Source: Tyto alba (lineage: Eukaryota > Chordata > Aves > Strigiformes > Tytonidae). From it: a DNA stretch of 64,000 bases. Below, in pieces: positions 1-9,848 of the stretch; the first letter of the stretch is position 1, and each line of letters begins with the position of its first letter. The stretch lies in assembly GCF_018691265.1 (NCBI RefSeq), contig NW_024881282.1:23642899-23706898 (forward strand), written 5' to 3'. Under the pieces are notes generated by a model. It saw only the letters and a program-made list of their open reading frames with translations, searched no databases and was not told the origin of the DNA. A program made the position numbers and the translations under genes.

Positions 1-359
1 TCACCAAGCACAACAAGCTCAACAGAGCCCAAGTGTGGTAGGACGCACGAAACTACAAACTCTAAAGTAAACGGGTTGGGAAAACTTTCCAGGGCCACCA
101 GCTCCTGGCTCCCTTCGACCACTGCCTTCTCCGTACCCATCTACCCAGCCTCAAATCTTCTCTGCCTGCTGCACAGCCCTCCCCTCGCATCTGCTCAGCC
201 ACTCCTCCTCCAGCTGATCTCTCCCCCTTTCATCCATCTACCTGTGCTCCCCTGTGACCCTTTCCTTGCGCTCTTTCTTTCCTCAGCCTCCAGTAGAGCC
301 CTCCACTTGCATCCACACGCCATCCAACCCCACCCTCCCCTCAGCGCACCTTCCTAACG
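1..359. other. Pyrimidine-rich flank of the CpG island, no gene seen
   Basis: The plus strand here is strongly C/T-biased with few CpG dinucleotides, and grades into the CpG island to its right. Reading frames that cross it are proline/serine/leucine-rich and low in complexity, which is what a C-rich tract gives by chance. I see no splice-bounded exon and no recognised repeat. Confidence 0.6.
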
Positions 360-568
360 TCACCCACCCGCCCGGGTTTCTCCCGCACGCCCCCCCCCAT
401 CTCTGCATACCCTCATCCAGCAACACGCCTCCCCTCCTGCAGCCACCCACCCCCCGGCCTGCCGCATACCCCTCCCTGCGCGGCACAGCCCACCCCTCGC
501 ACCGCATCCCGCCCTTCCTCCAGTGCCCCCCGCAGACACCGTGCTCCCCTTCCGCACTGCCCCTCCCT

Positions 569-570
<2 letters not shown>

Positions 571-600
<30 letters not shown>
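571..600. repeat. (AC)15 microsatellite
   Basis: Fifteen uninterrupted AC units sit at the left edge of the CpG island. They create spurious histidine/threonine repeats on one strand and cysteine/valine repeats on the other. Perfect AC arrays of this length are usually length-polymorphic and can adopt Z-DNA. Confidence 0.97.
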
Positions 601-602
<2 letters not shown>

Positions 603-789
603 CAGTAACGGGGCACCCTCGAGCCCCGTCCACAGCGCTCCGACCCCATCATCCCCTCAGAGGCGGCTCCGGAGAGACGAGTCGCCACAACGCCCTCCTT
701 CAAAGCGAGCCTCCCCCTCCTCACAAGTCGGTCCCCTCTGAGGGGGCAAACCCGCAGTACCCATCTCCCACCCCACCCCGCCTCGCCGA

Positions 790-808
790 GCACGCTGGGG
801 TTTGTAGT
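790..808 (-). promoter_or_regulatory. ZNF143/THAP11 (SBS-type) binding site, minus orientation
   Basis: On the minus strand the sequence reads ACTACAAACCCCAGCGTGC, matching about 16 of 19 positions of the vertebrate ZNF143/THAP11 consensus ACTACAATTCCCAGCATGC. It lies in the CpG island, 50 bp from a second site in the opposite orientation. This motif is typical of CpG island and bidirectional promoters, close to the start site. Confidence 0.7.
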
Positions 809-858
809 TCCCACCCGCCTCCTCGCCCCTCAGCCCCAGCGTCTGGGGGGGGGCGCGG

Positions 859-877
859 ACTACATTTCCCAGCAAGC
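859..877 (+). promoter_or_regulatory. ZNF143/THAP11 (SBS-type) binding site, plus orientation
   Basis: The plus strand reads ACTACATTTCCCAGCAAGC, matching about 17 of 19 positions of the ZNF143/THAP11 consensus. It forms an inverted pair with the site at 790-808. Two near-consensus copies so close together are unlikely by chance and place the core promoter nearby, probably about 800-1100. Confidence 0.75.
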
Positions 878-943
878 TCCGCGGAAGGGGGGGGCTGCCC
901 TCCTCCAGCCTTTCCCGCTGCTACCCCCCCCATTCTTCATCAT

Positions 944-967
944 CCCCCCCCCCCTCCCCCCCCCCCC
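944..967. repeat. C11-T-C12 homopolymer tract
   Basis: Eleven C, one T and twelve C on the plus strand. The minus strand is therefore a G-run that could form a G-quadruplex, and the plus strand an i-motif. It lies just to the right of the ZNF143 sites, near the point where base skew changes from C-rich to G-rich. Confidence 0.9.
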
Positions 968-1089
968 GCTGCCGCCTCCCTCAGCGCGGCGGGACGGGCA
1001 GCGGCGGCAGGGCGGCCGTTGGGCCGAGCCGCCGTCCGCCCCGGGCAGCGCCGTGAGGGGCCGCCCCCGTTAGCCGGGCCCTGCCGTTA

Positions 1090-1091
1090 CC
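1090..1091 (-). promoter_or_regulatory. Candidate 5' splice site on the minus strand
   Basis: On the minus strand the sequence is CTCCCAG followed by GTAACGG, a good match to the vertebrate donor (MAG|GTRAGT). The exon would end at 1091 and the intron start at 1090, so a leftward transcript begun inside the island would have a short first exon. There is no transcript evidence, and isolated donor-like sequences also occur by chance. Confidence 0.35.
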
Positions 1092-1130
1092 TGGGAGAGC
1101 CGGGGTGCGTGTCCGCGGACGGGAGCGGCG

Positions 1131-1320
1131 CGGGGAGGGGAGGGGGGGGGGGCGCGCAGTCCTTCTGCTCTGTCGGACCGGGGAAAGAGAGAGGTGGGGG
1201 GAACGGGGGGGAAGAGGCGTGGGGTGGGGGTGAGCGGGGGACGGGGGAAACGGCCGGGGTATGTGTTGGGGGGGGGGGTGTTGGAGTGGTGTGACGGGGT
1301 GGGGGGGGGGGGGAAGAGGG
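1131..1320 (+). repeat. Clustered G-runs with G-quadruplex potential
   Basis: The plus strand carries several G-runs, near 1131-1151, 1195-1230, 1266-1277 and 1295-1312, separated by short loops. This satisfies the four-run pattern for G-quadruplexes several times over. The G-rich strand would be the non-template strand of a rightward transcript starting near 1000-1100, the arrangement that favours R-loops at CpG island promoters. Confidence 0.75.
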
Positions 1321-1334
1321 TGCGCGCGCGCGCG
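1321..1334. repeat. Alternating purine-pyrimidine (GC)n tract
   Basis: A short run of alternating G and C inside the CpG island, directly upstream of the ATG at 1351. Such tracts can adopt Z-DNA. It is also a loose match to NRF1-like GC-rich sites, but the central CA/TG of a good NRF1 site is absent. Confidence 0.6.
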
Positions 1335-1350
1335 GCGACGGGTGGTTGCC

Positions 1351-1758
1351 ATGGCGGCGGCGGGGCGCGGGGAGGGGGAGGGCGCCGCACCCCGCCCCCG
1401 CCGCCGGGCCCTCAGGCCGGAACGGGCGGGCGGCGGCCGCTCCGCAGAGCCCGCGGGCTCGCCCGGCGCAGGGAACGGGGAGGGGGGGGGAAAGGGTGGG
1501 GTTTTCCCGGCGAGCTCACAAACAAAGGGAGAAGCATCCCCGCTGCATGGCCGGGGGCGGCGGCGGGTGCTGCCTGCCCCCGCCCAGCCCGCGTTTTGGC
1601 AGATGTCTTGTATTAAGCGTGATAGACCAGAGAGCCTCCCCCGCCTTTTTTTTTTTCCCGCTACGGCAGGAGCAGGAGCCGAAGTGGCGCAGTCCCTGGC
1701 GAGGGAGGAGGGTGGGAGCGCAAGAGCGAAACGCCACGAGGTCCTGGCCGGCTGCTGA
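1351..1758 (+). CDS. Candidate first coding exon (Ala/Gly/Arg-rich), unrecognised
   Basis: An ATG in strong Kozak context (GCC before, G after) lies in the G-rich half of the CpG island, over an ATGGCGGC core that also resembles a YY1 site. It opens a frame beginning MAAAGRGEGEG that stays open to a stop at 1756-1758. Short alanine-, glycine- and arginine-rich N-termini are common in first exons of CpG island genes, but GC-rich DNA gives such frames by chance and other frames here are open as well. A weak donor (GG|GTGGGG, intron from 1496) could end the exon early. I do not recognise the protein. The end given is the stop codon, not a proven exon boundary. Confidence 0.2.
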   Translation: MAAAGRGEGEGAAPRPRRRALRPERAGGGRSAEPAGSPGAGNGEGGGKGGVFPASSQTKGEASPLHGRGRRRVLPAPAQPAFWQMSCIKRDRPESLPRLFFFPATAGAGAEVAQSLAREEGGSARAKRHEVLAGC

Positions 1759-2064
1759 GCGCCGGCTCTGCGGCTTCCCCTGCTCCTCTGTGCGCTTCCA
1801 CCCGTGTTTAGGGTTTACTGGAGGAGCACACTCCGAACGCAAACCTCGTCTGCTGCCACTTCAGCCGAGGGAGTGCCTAGGAAAGGCAAAATGTGGGTTT
1901 GTCCTGCACGGGCGCGCAGAAGGGGACTTCACACCATCTTCCCTAGCGGGTTTCATTGCTTTTGCGTAACGGGAAAGGAACAGATTCGGGGATTTGCCTG
2001 TTCTTTGGACCGCAGTGATCCCAGGCAGCCTCGCAGGATAGCACCACCCAGTTTGTAGCGTTTG

Positions 2065-2077
2065 ATGAGGGTGAGTG
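2065..2077 (+). promoter_or_regulatory. Candidate 5' splice site on the plus strand
   Basis: GATGAGG followed by GTGAGTGAT; the intron part matches the GTRAGT consensus completely, with the boundary between 2070 and 2071. It lies about 300 bp beyond the CpG island and would suit the end of a first exon, mostly untranslated, of a rightward transcript. A second weaker option is GGG|GTATGT at 1258/1259. Without an RNA read this is a suggestion. Confidence 0.35.
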
Positions 2078-3117
2078 ATGTTATCAAGCATTTCTGAACC
2101 GTGAAACTCACAGTTAATATGAACAGCCTGGTCCCAGCGAGGGGAACAGTGCGGTTATAAGCCTCTCTAAGGATGTCATTTCACAGTTAATGCAAGCCAG
2201 CCTATGTCTGAATTGCCACCAAAAGGGAGAGTCCTGCCTTCCTCTTTCATCATGGCTATGCTTTCCTCTTTGTTATTTACACGGCAATAATGCTTATGTT
2301 GCCGTCTGGCAAGGCAAGCCTGCGATCTGATCCAGTGGAAAGCCAGTTATGCCCCTCCAGAAAAATTACCAGTGTTCAGCTGGATCAAGTTCCTGAACTA
2401 GCTGACCCTGCGGAGCTGCTGCAGGCGCAAGAAGGTGGAGGAGACGTGGAGGCAGGAGCAGCCCGCTGAGATCCTGGTGGATCGGAGCTGTGTTTCTGTG
2501 TACAGCTGCACCGCTGCACTGACTCCTGCCTGCTGGAACTGCCTTGTGACAGCTCTGAGAGTGTCCCACTGATGATGATCTTGTGATTGCTCCCAATAAT
2601 GACACGTGATTTCTCTGGAAAATAACAATTGTAGTTACCTTAAGGTAGCAGCATGAGGTTGTATCTCACAATAAGGTTCTCAGAAATGTTAACTGACACA
2701 AGTGAAAGAGCAGGGATTGAAACTAAAAGCTCAGTATGCCTCTTAAACAATACAGCATGTGTGAATGTGTCACTCGTACATCTACAGATCTTGCTTCCCT
2801 CAAAATCATGTGGAGATTCTTATGCCTTTGTGAGTATTTTAGAACTGGAGCCAAAATCGTGATGAATTCATACCAGCTGCAACTCTGGCTTCCCCTTTTT
2901 CCAGATTTCTTCGAATTTGCCTGCCCGTGACATCAATTCCTGCTGGTTTTTCGCATACCCAAAAGCGTAAATGCTGTGCAGACCTAACAGAGCCCAACAC
3001 TTCTTGGGGAGAGCAGATCATAAGCAGCCTGCTCCTAGCACCACCATACCCCTTCTCACAAGACTATATACTTCTTATCACATTAGGCAACACATTAGCT
3101 GCTTTGTCTGTGGATCG
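2078..3117. other. Non-coding DNA, no gene seen
   Basis: Base composition falls to the window average and CpG becomes rare. Short frames on both strands have no recognisable domain, and I saw no convincing splice-bounded exon or repeat. If the plus donor at 2071 is used, this is the start of an intron. Confidence 0.5.
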
Positions 3118-3165
3118 TATCCCCCAGCTAGGAAACTGTGACACAGAGAAGGTTGGTCATGTAGA
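3118..3165 (+). mobile_element. Possible MIR/CORE-SINE core fragment
   Basis: A short stretch resembles the conserved central part of MIR-type SINEs (TATCCCC, then GGAAACTG.GACACAGAGA.GGTT). Only about 45 bp are alignable by eye, so it is either a heavily worn relic or a chance match. Confidence 0.35.
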
Positions 3166-3464
3166 CATAGTCTCAATTTGTTTGGTTTAAGATTTTTTTT
3201 TTCCCCATCCCTTTTTTTAGTAATGCTTCAAGTCGAGTGGGTCTGCTTCCTAGTGGCAGAGGGTACCCATACTACCGCTGATCTCCCTTTGAAAATGAGT
3301 TGTTCAACGCCAGAGCAATACCAGTGTCACCCTAGGTGGACCCCTCCGAGGGAGGGTTTGGTAAGCATTGGTCTACACGGTTTACCAAGGTCTGCTAAGC
3401 GACTGAGTCGGCAGGAAGAGAACCACATCTCCAGGTTCCTAACCCTGCATGCTAGGTATATGTA

Positions 3465-3524
3465 AGGATCATAGGATAGATAATTAAGGTTGGAAGGGAC
3501 CTCAGGAGGTCATCTAGTCCAGCC
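3465..3524 (-). mobile_element. CR1 3'-end fragment
   Basis: The plus strand carries the antisense of a CR1 3' end: ATCATAGGAT, then TTAAGGTTGGAAGGGACCTC and CATCTAGTCCAGCC. CR1 is the dominant bird LINE; its copies are nearly always 5'-truncated and end in short ATTCTATG-like repeats rather than poly(A). About 60 bp remain, so only 3' untranslated sequence is present and no coding part. The element's sense strand is the minus strand. Confidence 0.9.
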
Positions 3525-6500
3525 AGACAATCCGAAGCTCATAAGCTTGTTGATAAGGCAAAAGAACGGTAGCCGTGAGTGTGAAATTTCATAGCCCTTC
3601 CTATGGCCGCAGCCAAACAAACTCCAGCAAATCTGGCTGGAGTGATGCGGGAATTACTGCTTCCCTGACCATCTATTCTGCCTCCTCACTGAAGGTTCCT
3701 GCCTCCACAACAGTCCCTGGATTGGAAAACATTAATGTTTCTAATCCATTTTAATACTGAAATTAAAGTTATCTTTATCAGCAGTTTAAGCTAATTTGCT
3801 GGACCTTGTATTGAAGCATCTGGGACTAGTGCATGTGTTTCATTCCACAGACTCTGCAGTGAGGCAGTAATCTCATGCAAAGGGAAGGTAAGAAATTGCT
3901 GGGAGGGGAATGCGACACTTTAAGCCACTGAAACTTGTTCTGCTATGAGTGTATTCTCACAGCTTACATCTTTTTATTTTTTTATGGAGGCTATAAACCT
4001 AGCAGTTCTGGATAAGACATGATATTGGTGGGTGTTGGCAGCTGTGGTTAGGCAGGCTCCAGCTGTGTTGGTGGAGGACAGCATTACTCACAGCCAAACC
4101 CCAGAGACTTATCATGCCCCTTCGCAGCCATCTGCAAATCTGCCAGCAGAGCTGATTGTGTGCCCTCTCTCTCTGATTCATTCTAGTCAGTTCAATCAGA
4201 AGCTGATACAAATTAATGTAACTCTTCTGCCGTGAACATTTGATTTGGTTCAAAAGTGTCTCTTCAGCTAGAGTAATTGCACATAGTGGCAGATAAGTTT
4301 AAAGCTATCCGGTCTTAGGGTCTGTGTCAGATTAGCAAAACTGGCTTCTGAATTGATTTGGTTATCATTACATAAATTCCATAGACAGTGTCTAACTCAG
4401 ATGGCTGGCACAGGCTTTTAGCACAAAGTAGCAGAGAGCTTCATTTGTAACCTCCTCCCACGCACCAAGTTCTGTAGGAGAAGGTTGGAAACACATGAGA
4501 TGTCAATGAATTATGAACTGCCCTTTGCTTTTGTCTTCCCTTCCCCTTGCAATTACATTTAACTAGACTGCAGGAATTATTGTGCTTTCATAATAATCTT
4601 TAATACTCGCATGCAAACATAACTCTTTACCAAAGGTCTTACAGGCTACATTCAGAAATGCTGTAATAATGGAAGGTGAAAAACAACAGGGAAAAGAAGG
4701 TGCACGTTACATATTCATAGCATTAACCTTCCAAAGGAAGTTATGCACAACTCGGTAAAGGCATCAGTAGACACACACTTAATTTTCATGCACACATAGT
4801 AATTGTTCTTCTGCATAGATATTTTTATGGTACGATATTTATCAGTATGACACATCCACCAATTTGTCTCCTAGGAAAGAACCTCAGAGTCTGAACCTTG
4901 AGAAATTGTGATGGAGTGGCAACACAGAAGGATTTAGTCAATATCTTTCACACGAGATACATCTCAAAATTATGTGAATTGTTAATAGAGAACAGTTCAA
5001 GCGAAACCAGTTGATTTTCAAATGAGATTTCAGTTTAGCCAGAATGTGAGAGTAGGAATGGACCTGAGTGTTTGTATTTATCTGGTCAAATGTAGACAAC
5101 TGTCTTGTAAACCTTTGCCTCTGAGTTAGCTTTCCTCTAAGTTTTTTCCTGGTAGAGAGAGAGAGAGGGGTGCTTCAGGGATATAATTCCTGCTCTGACC
5201 AAGATGGACTGTGCGCTGAATGTGTTCAGTTTTTTCCAGTGCTTATAGCAGACTTAGCTGATCAGCATAAATATAAGTGTTTGCACTGTACATGCCTAAA
5301 AGCAGGTGAGAGGAGTCCCACCTAATGTGTTTGTTGCATTGTTAGAGCCATGGAGAGAGAAAGCTGTCCTGGCAGTTATGACTAGGTTGATTAAAATGGT
5401 GAAGAACGAGCCAATGTTCAGATTAATGAAAAATACAGGTAAAAGGTAAGATCTTTGAGATGGGTTGAAGCAAGCCCGCAGTAGGTTGAAAAAAAAAACA
5501 GTTTGGCTTTGAGTCTGTGGACAGAAATTAGAAGAATTAAAGAATTAACATGATCTAGGATATTGTGTTTCTTTTCTGTGTATACTTAACATGAAGAAGC
5601 ATTTTGCATATGTTGGAGCAGTACTCTGTGGAGAAGGAATAAGTAGGTAGCTTACAATAGTCAAAACAAAGAGACAGGAAGACTTGGACAGAAACCTCAG
5701 AGAAAGTAGAGTCAGGCCCAGAGAGCTGTGTGTCAGCAACTGGTAAGTGAAAACCAGGACAGGGAAAGAAAAGTTTATTCACATCATCTCAGTCCTGTGG
5801 CAGACCACTAGACAGTATCGAGTGGCAGAGTTCCCTTCATCTGTCTGCTAGGGTTAACAACTGAGAGGAAATCTCCCGTGATGCACAGTTAAACAAAAAA
5901 AAAAAAAAAACATTTGGCAGTATAACTCTTTCATGGTAGGGTGTAAATTTTAGGCTGGTTTGCTAAAGATGTGACACTGCTGGAGTTGCAGACTCTCTGT
6001 CCCACTGCAGTTATTTTGAACCTCGTCGGCCAATTTCAACTACAGGGTGGAGGTCTTAATGGTGACTGAGTTCCTTTTAGTTTTGCAGTAAGTAGCACAG
6101 TAGAAAAGATGGGCTCAGCTGGTGCTTCTGCTGAGCACAAGGTAGGCAGAACTTAGCTGATAAAGATTTCCTCTGGTGGCAAGCTGCCCAGTCTGCATGG
6201 CTAAAGGGACGGACGGCTCCACACTTAGTGCTACGTGCAGCACCTTCTGTGCACCCCTGCAATACCGTGTATGACCCAAAGGCAGCTGTTTTATTGAAGT
6301 GATGAGGGCTAAGTGGAAACGGATACAAACCCATAGGATACTAGGCTTTGGTAGTTTGAACCAAACAGTTACATCAGTTGAGCCCGTTAACTCAGGCACA
6401 GCCATTAATTTTAATTCGTGCTGGTATATATGTTATTCTCCTTGCCCTGTAGATATTTCTCTGACTCAAAAGTGGCGGTTTCAAATAAGGGAGCTGTTGG

Positions 6501-9273
6501 GTAGCTTTTTGCACACACTGTTTAGATGCCCAAACCACTAGAATAAACAAAACACAGTCTAATACATATTAATGGCTTTCCCAGCATTTTTGATTTCTTA
6601 GGCATGTTAACTCCAGTTCTGCAGTATGAGATATTAGAAGATGAACTGGCTTTAACAATCCACTCCTGTAAACACATTCATCCAGAACAGAAGATAGCTA
6701 CATTTAAAGAGCATTCTTTAACGTATTGGTAGTTCTTTCCAGGACTGTCTAAAACAGTCCTTTGAATAGCGCTGTGATCAATGGTAATGAAGGTGTTTAT
6801 GTTGGAGAAAGATGCACTGAAAATTTGTGTTCTGGTGTGTGCCTAAGTATCAAGATCCTGCAGGGCAGGAGGTAAGCACACCAGAGACCATGCATCTGCA
6901 TTGGAAGAACAACTTCTGTCATTTTTCAATAACTTCTTAAATTCCCATCACTGAATGCGTAAAAAGTTCGGAGTAGGTAGGAGCAATGTAGTAAATGGCA
7001 AGATGTAACTACAGATGAAAGTTTAGCCAAAGTTCCTCATTGAAAACTTAAAAAAAATGTTTAAGGAGAGAAAGAAACTTAAGTACGATGTGCTGGTGAA
7101 CATTGTAAAGAATCTCTTTTTCCTTTTCTGGCCCCCTAATGCAATTACTATAGGGAACATACAGTGGCTGCCATGTGAACAGCTTAATCTGGTTCATATT
7201 TTGAGAGTAAAATTTTGAATCTTTTTTTAACTTAAAAATTTGGACTGTATTTGATTGATGTGCGTTTTGTTAACATTCATTTATCTAATAAATGAGAAAC
7301 ACGATTGTGTCAGTAGAGGGTCAGTGCCACAAAGAACAGTATCTCCTAAAAGAACAGACATTGGTATCACAGCTTTTAATTTTTAATATTTTAAATATTA
7401 AATACTTTAATATTTAAAATTATTATAACATCCCATTCACATTCTCGGGACGGGAGGAAATATTCACTGCCTACATTTGAACATCTAACTTAGATGCCTG
7501 AATTAGGAGGCTTGTCTCCCTAGATGCCTTGCATAGTTGAAGGAGTGAGAGAGGATCCTCCAGAGAGCAATCCAGACTATCTTAGTTAGGCTTCTGCTCT
7601 AAATTATCATCTGGAGGAGCCTCTTCAACTTTGAATGCTGTTCTGTGCTATTCTTTGCATCTTTTCCTTGGCAACAAAACTGACTTAACTGGTCGCTTCC
7701 CCTCAGCACTTCTTGCCCTCTGCTTTTGAGCATCACACTGTTGCTTGTACTAGTGCAGCTGTTGATGTGGTGGCACTGACAGCTCGGTCGGTGACATCAC
7801 CTGGGTTGAAAGGAACCCGGAGACAGAAAGGTGTTATTTTTAACCTAGGTCCCATCTCTTACCTGGCTTATCGCATGACCTTCTACACAGTTACACCTGC
7901 ATGCCTGAGGAAGTGATGAGCTTTAGCAAGAGACAGAAATGAGTTGAACTCATTCGGGGGACCTGTTTGCCTAGTGTGCTGCCAAGAAAAAGACACATTC
8001 AACTTTGGCGAGTAAGTTAAGGAGATTGAGTCTTGTATCTAAGCATCGTTCTGTTCAAGTGCGTGATGTTTATACCATTACGGTTTCACAAATATCAGGG
8101 AAGCTTATTATGTTCTGCATCACTAAGAAACATATAATCTAGCCCTACAGCTCTTTTATCCATGTAAAAATGGTCATAATGTAAGCAAAATAACTTAGAG
8201 GATTTACAAATGTACCATGAAAAGGTATGCTAAACTATAAATAAGCCTAAAAGCATGGTGTTGACACTAACATAAAGCAAATGCAATCAAGTCTGAGTAG
8301 CTTAAGAAGTTCCCCAGCAAGAGCTGCTAATGTTTCAACAGACACACTGGATGCAATTTACCTAACTTGAATGGCTTACAGTGCAGACATCTGCACATGA
8401 GCTAGTTGCCTTAGATTCTTTTAAAAATCATTGGAAAATCTGGCCTTTTAGATGGTGCTTCATATGAACTGTATGAGATATTCATATTAGAGGTGAAATA
8501 TATGCATTTGGCCAGCTGAATCCCACCCACAGGCTGCGTGGCAGACTACAACAAGCTAGGTTCGGTTGCCTTGTGTACTAACCTCTAAAAGTACTCGCAC
8601 TCAGCTGCGCATGTGAGAGCCTAAAACTTAATTTTCTGATCATTAAAAGCCATTCCGGTTCAGGGAGATTTGGTGCCACTAGTGACCACCACTAGGACAC
8701 TTTTCCAGTCTCTGGCAGTTAAGATATTTCATGTTGTTACAGAATTAACTATCCTGTTTTAAAACAGTATTCTTTTAAAGTAAATATGTATTAGGAATGC
8801 TGGCCACAAACCCAGTGAGGTGAGAGAACCATTAACAGTTTTTAATAGTTATTAATTTTTACATGGCATCTTGTGCTCCTTTTTAAAGTTCAGTAGTCAT
8901 GAGGTAGGTTTCTTAATAACCTGTGAAAAGATTGTTTAATTGTATTTATCTGTGACCTTCCATAGTTCAACCCAGCTAATTGCCTCTTTTAGACGAAATA
9001 CTTCTTTCTGGTCCTTCTCCATGAAAGTAAGAATGAAAACATTCTTAAAATATCAAGTAAGGAAGAAGATAAAATCCACAGGGAAGTATAACTGAAGTTA
9101 AACTTCCACTTGCTAAGCTGGAGTTTAACCTATATATGCTGCTGTTTTCTTGTATGCATTTCCTCATTCAAATTATTTTTCCCCTTAAAAGAAAAAACAA
9201 AATCGGAGAGGGGAAAGTGTTGTGCTTAACTTTCATGCTCAATGCATTTTTAAAAGTAATGAAATTACAAAAT
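3525..9273. other. Non-coding DNA, AT-richer, no gene seen
   Basis: About 5.7 kb with frequent stops in all frames and low CpG content. It holds a short (GA)n run at about 5154-5167, an A16 run at 5895-5910 and the AT-rich inverted repeat listed separately. No recognisable protein domain, RNA gene or further transposon is visible. It is intron or intergenic DNA. Confidence 0.6.
7388..7420. repeat. Perfect AT-only inverted repeat (15-bp arms, 3-nt loop)
   Basis: Arms 7388-7402 and 7406-7420 are exact reverse complements, separated by TAC. Every base in the arms is A or T. It lies in an AT-rich stretch of about 55 bp (7370-7425). It could extrude as a cruciform or act as an easily unwound element, but in such AT-rich DNA the symmetry may be accidental. 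Confidence 0.85.
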
Positions 9274-9278
9274 GAGCC

Positions 9279-9843
9279 TGTTGTGGTTTAACCCTGACCA
9301 GCAGCTCAGCCCCCCACAGCCACTCACTCCCTGCCCGGTGGGATGCAGGGGGAGAATTGGGAGGGTTAAAGTGAGAAAACTCGTGGGTTGAGATAAAGAC
9401 AATTTAAGAGGTAAAGCAAAAGCCAGACACACAAGCAAAGGAAGACAAGGAACTCATTCATCACTTCCCACCGGCAGGCAGGTGCTCGGCCACCTCCAGG
9501 AGAGCGGGGATCCATCGCGTGTAGCGGTTACTTGGGAAGACAAAACACCATCACTCCGGATGTTCCCCCTTCCTCCTTCTTTCCCCAGCTTTTCTTGCTG
9601 AGCATGTCACCATATGATATAGAATATCCCTGGGGTCAGCTGTCCCGGCTGTGTCCCCTCCCAACTTCTCGTGCACTCCCAGCCCACTCACTGGTGGGGT
9701 GAGGAGCAAAAAAGGCCTTGACTCTGTGTAAGCGCTGCTCAGCAATAAAGAAAACATCCCTGTACTATCAGCACTGGTTTAGTCACAATCCAAAACACAG
9801 CCCTGTACAAGCTCCTATGAAGAAAATTAACAAAACCAGTACA
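9279..9843 (-). mobile_element. Solo LTR of an ERVL-like avian endogenous retrovirus
   Basis: The 565-bp unit starts TGTTGTGGTTTAACCC and ends AACCAGTACA, giving TG...CA termini. It is flanked by a perfect 5-bp direct repeat, GAGCC, at 9274-9278 and 9844-9848. The terminal sequences and the inner GAAAACTCGTGGGTTGAGATAA block match a solo LTR family I know as abundant in birds, whose sense orientation would be the minus strand. A 5-bp duplication is typical of class III (ERVL-like) integrations. There is no internal gag-pol sequence and no second LTR, so this is the product of LTR-LTR recombination. It still carries LTR promoter and polyadenylation sequences and could act as a regulatory element. 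Family is named from memory. Confidence 0.88.
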
Positions 9844-9848
9844 GAGCC

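Larger units (their letters stand above)
360..1770. promoter_or_regulatory. CpG island promoter, probably bidirectional
   Basis: CpG density rises sharply from about 360 and stays very high to about 1770, with GC content well above the rest of the window. No TATA box is obvious. Inside are two ZNF143/THAP11-type sites in opposite orientation, long C-runs on the left and G-runs on the right, an alternating CG tract and an ATGGCGGC (YY1-like) core over a good Kozak ATG. CpG islands of this size mark the 5' ends of vertebrate genes, often housekeeping ones and often divergent pairs. The direction of transcription is not proven; candidate donors exist on both strands (plus at 2071, minus at 1090). 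I cannot identify the gene or genes. Confidence 0.85.

Noticed and set aside
254..1294. Longest open frame in the window (346 codons, plus strand)
   Set aside because: It runs through C-rich simple sequence, the (AC)n array and the promoter G-runs; its proline/histidine/threonine- and glycine-rich product is compositional and shows no domain.
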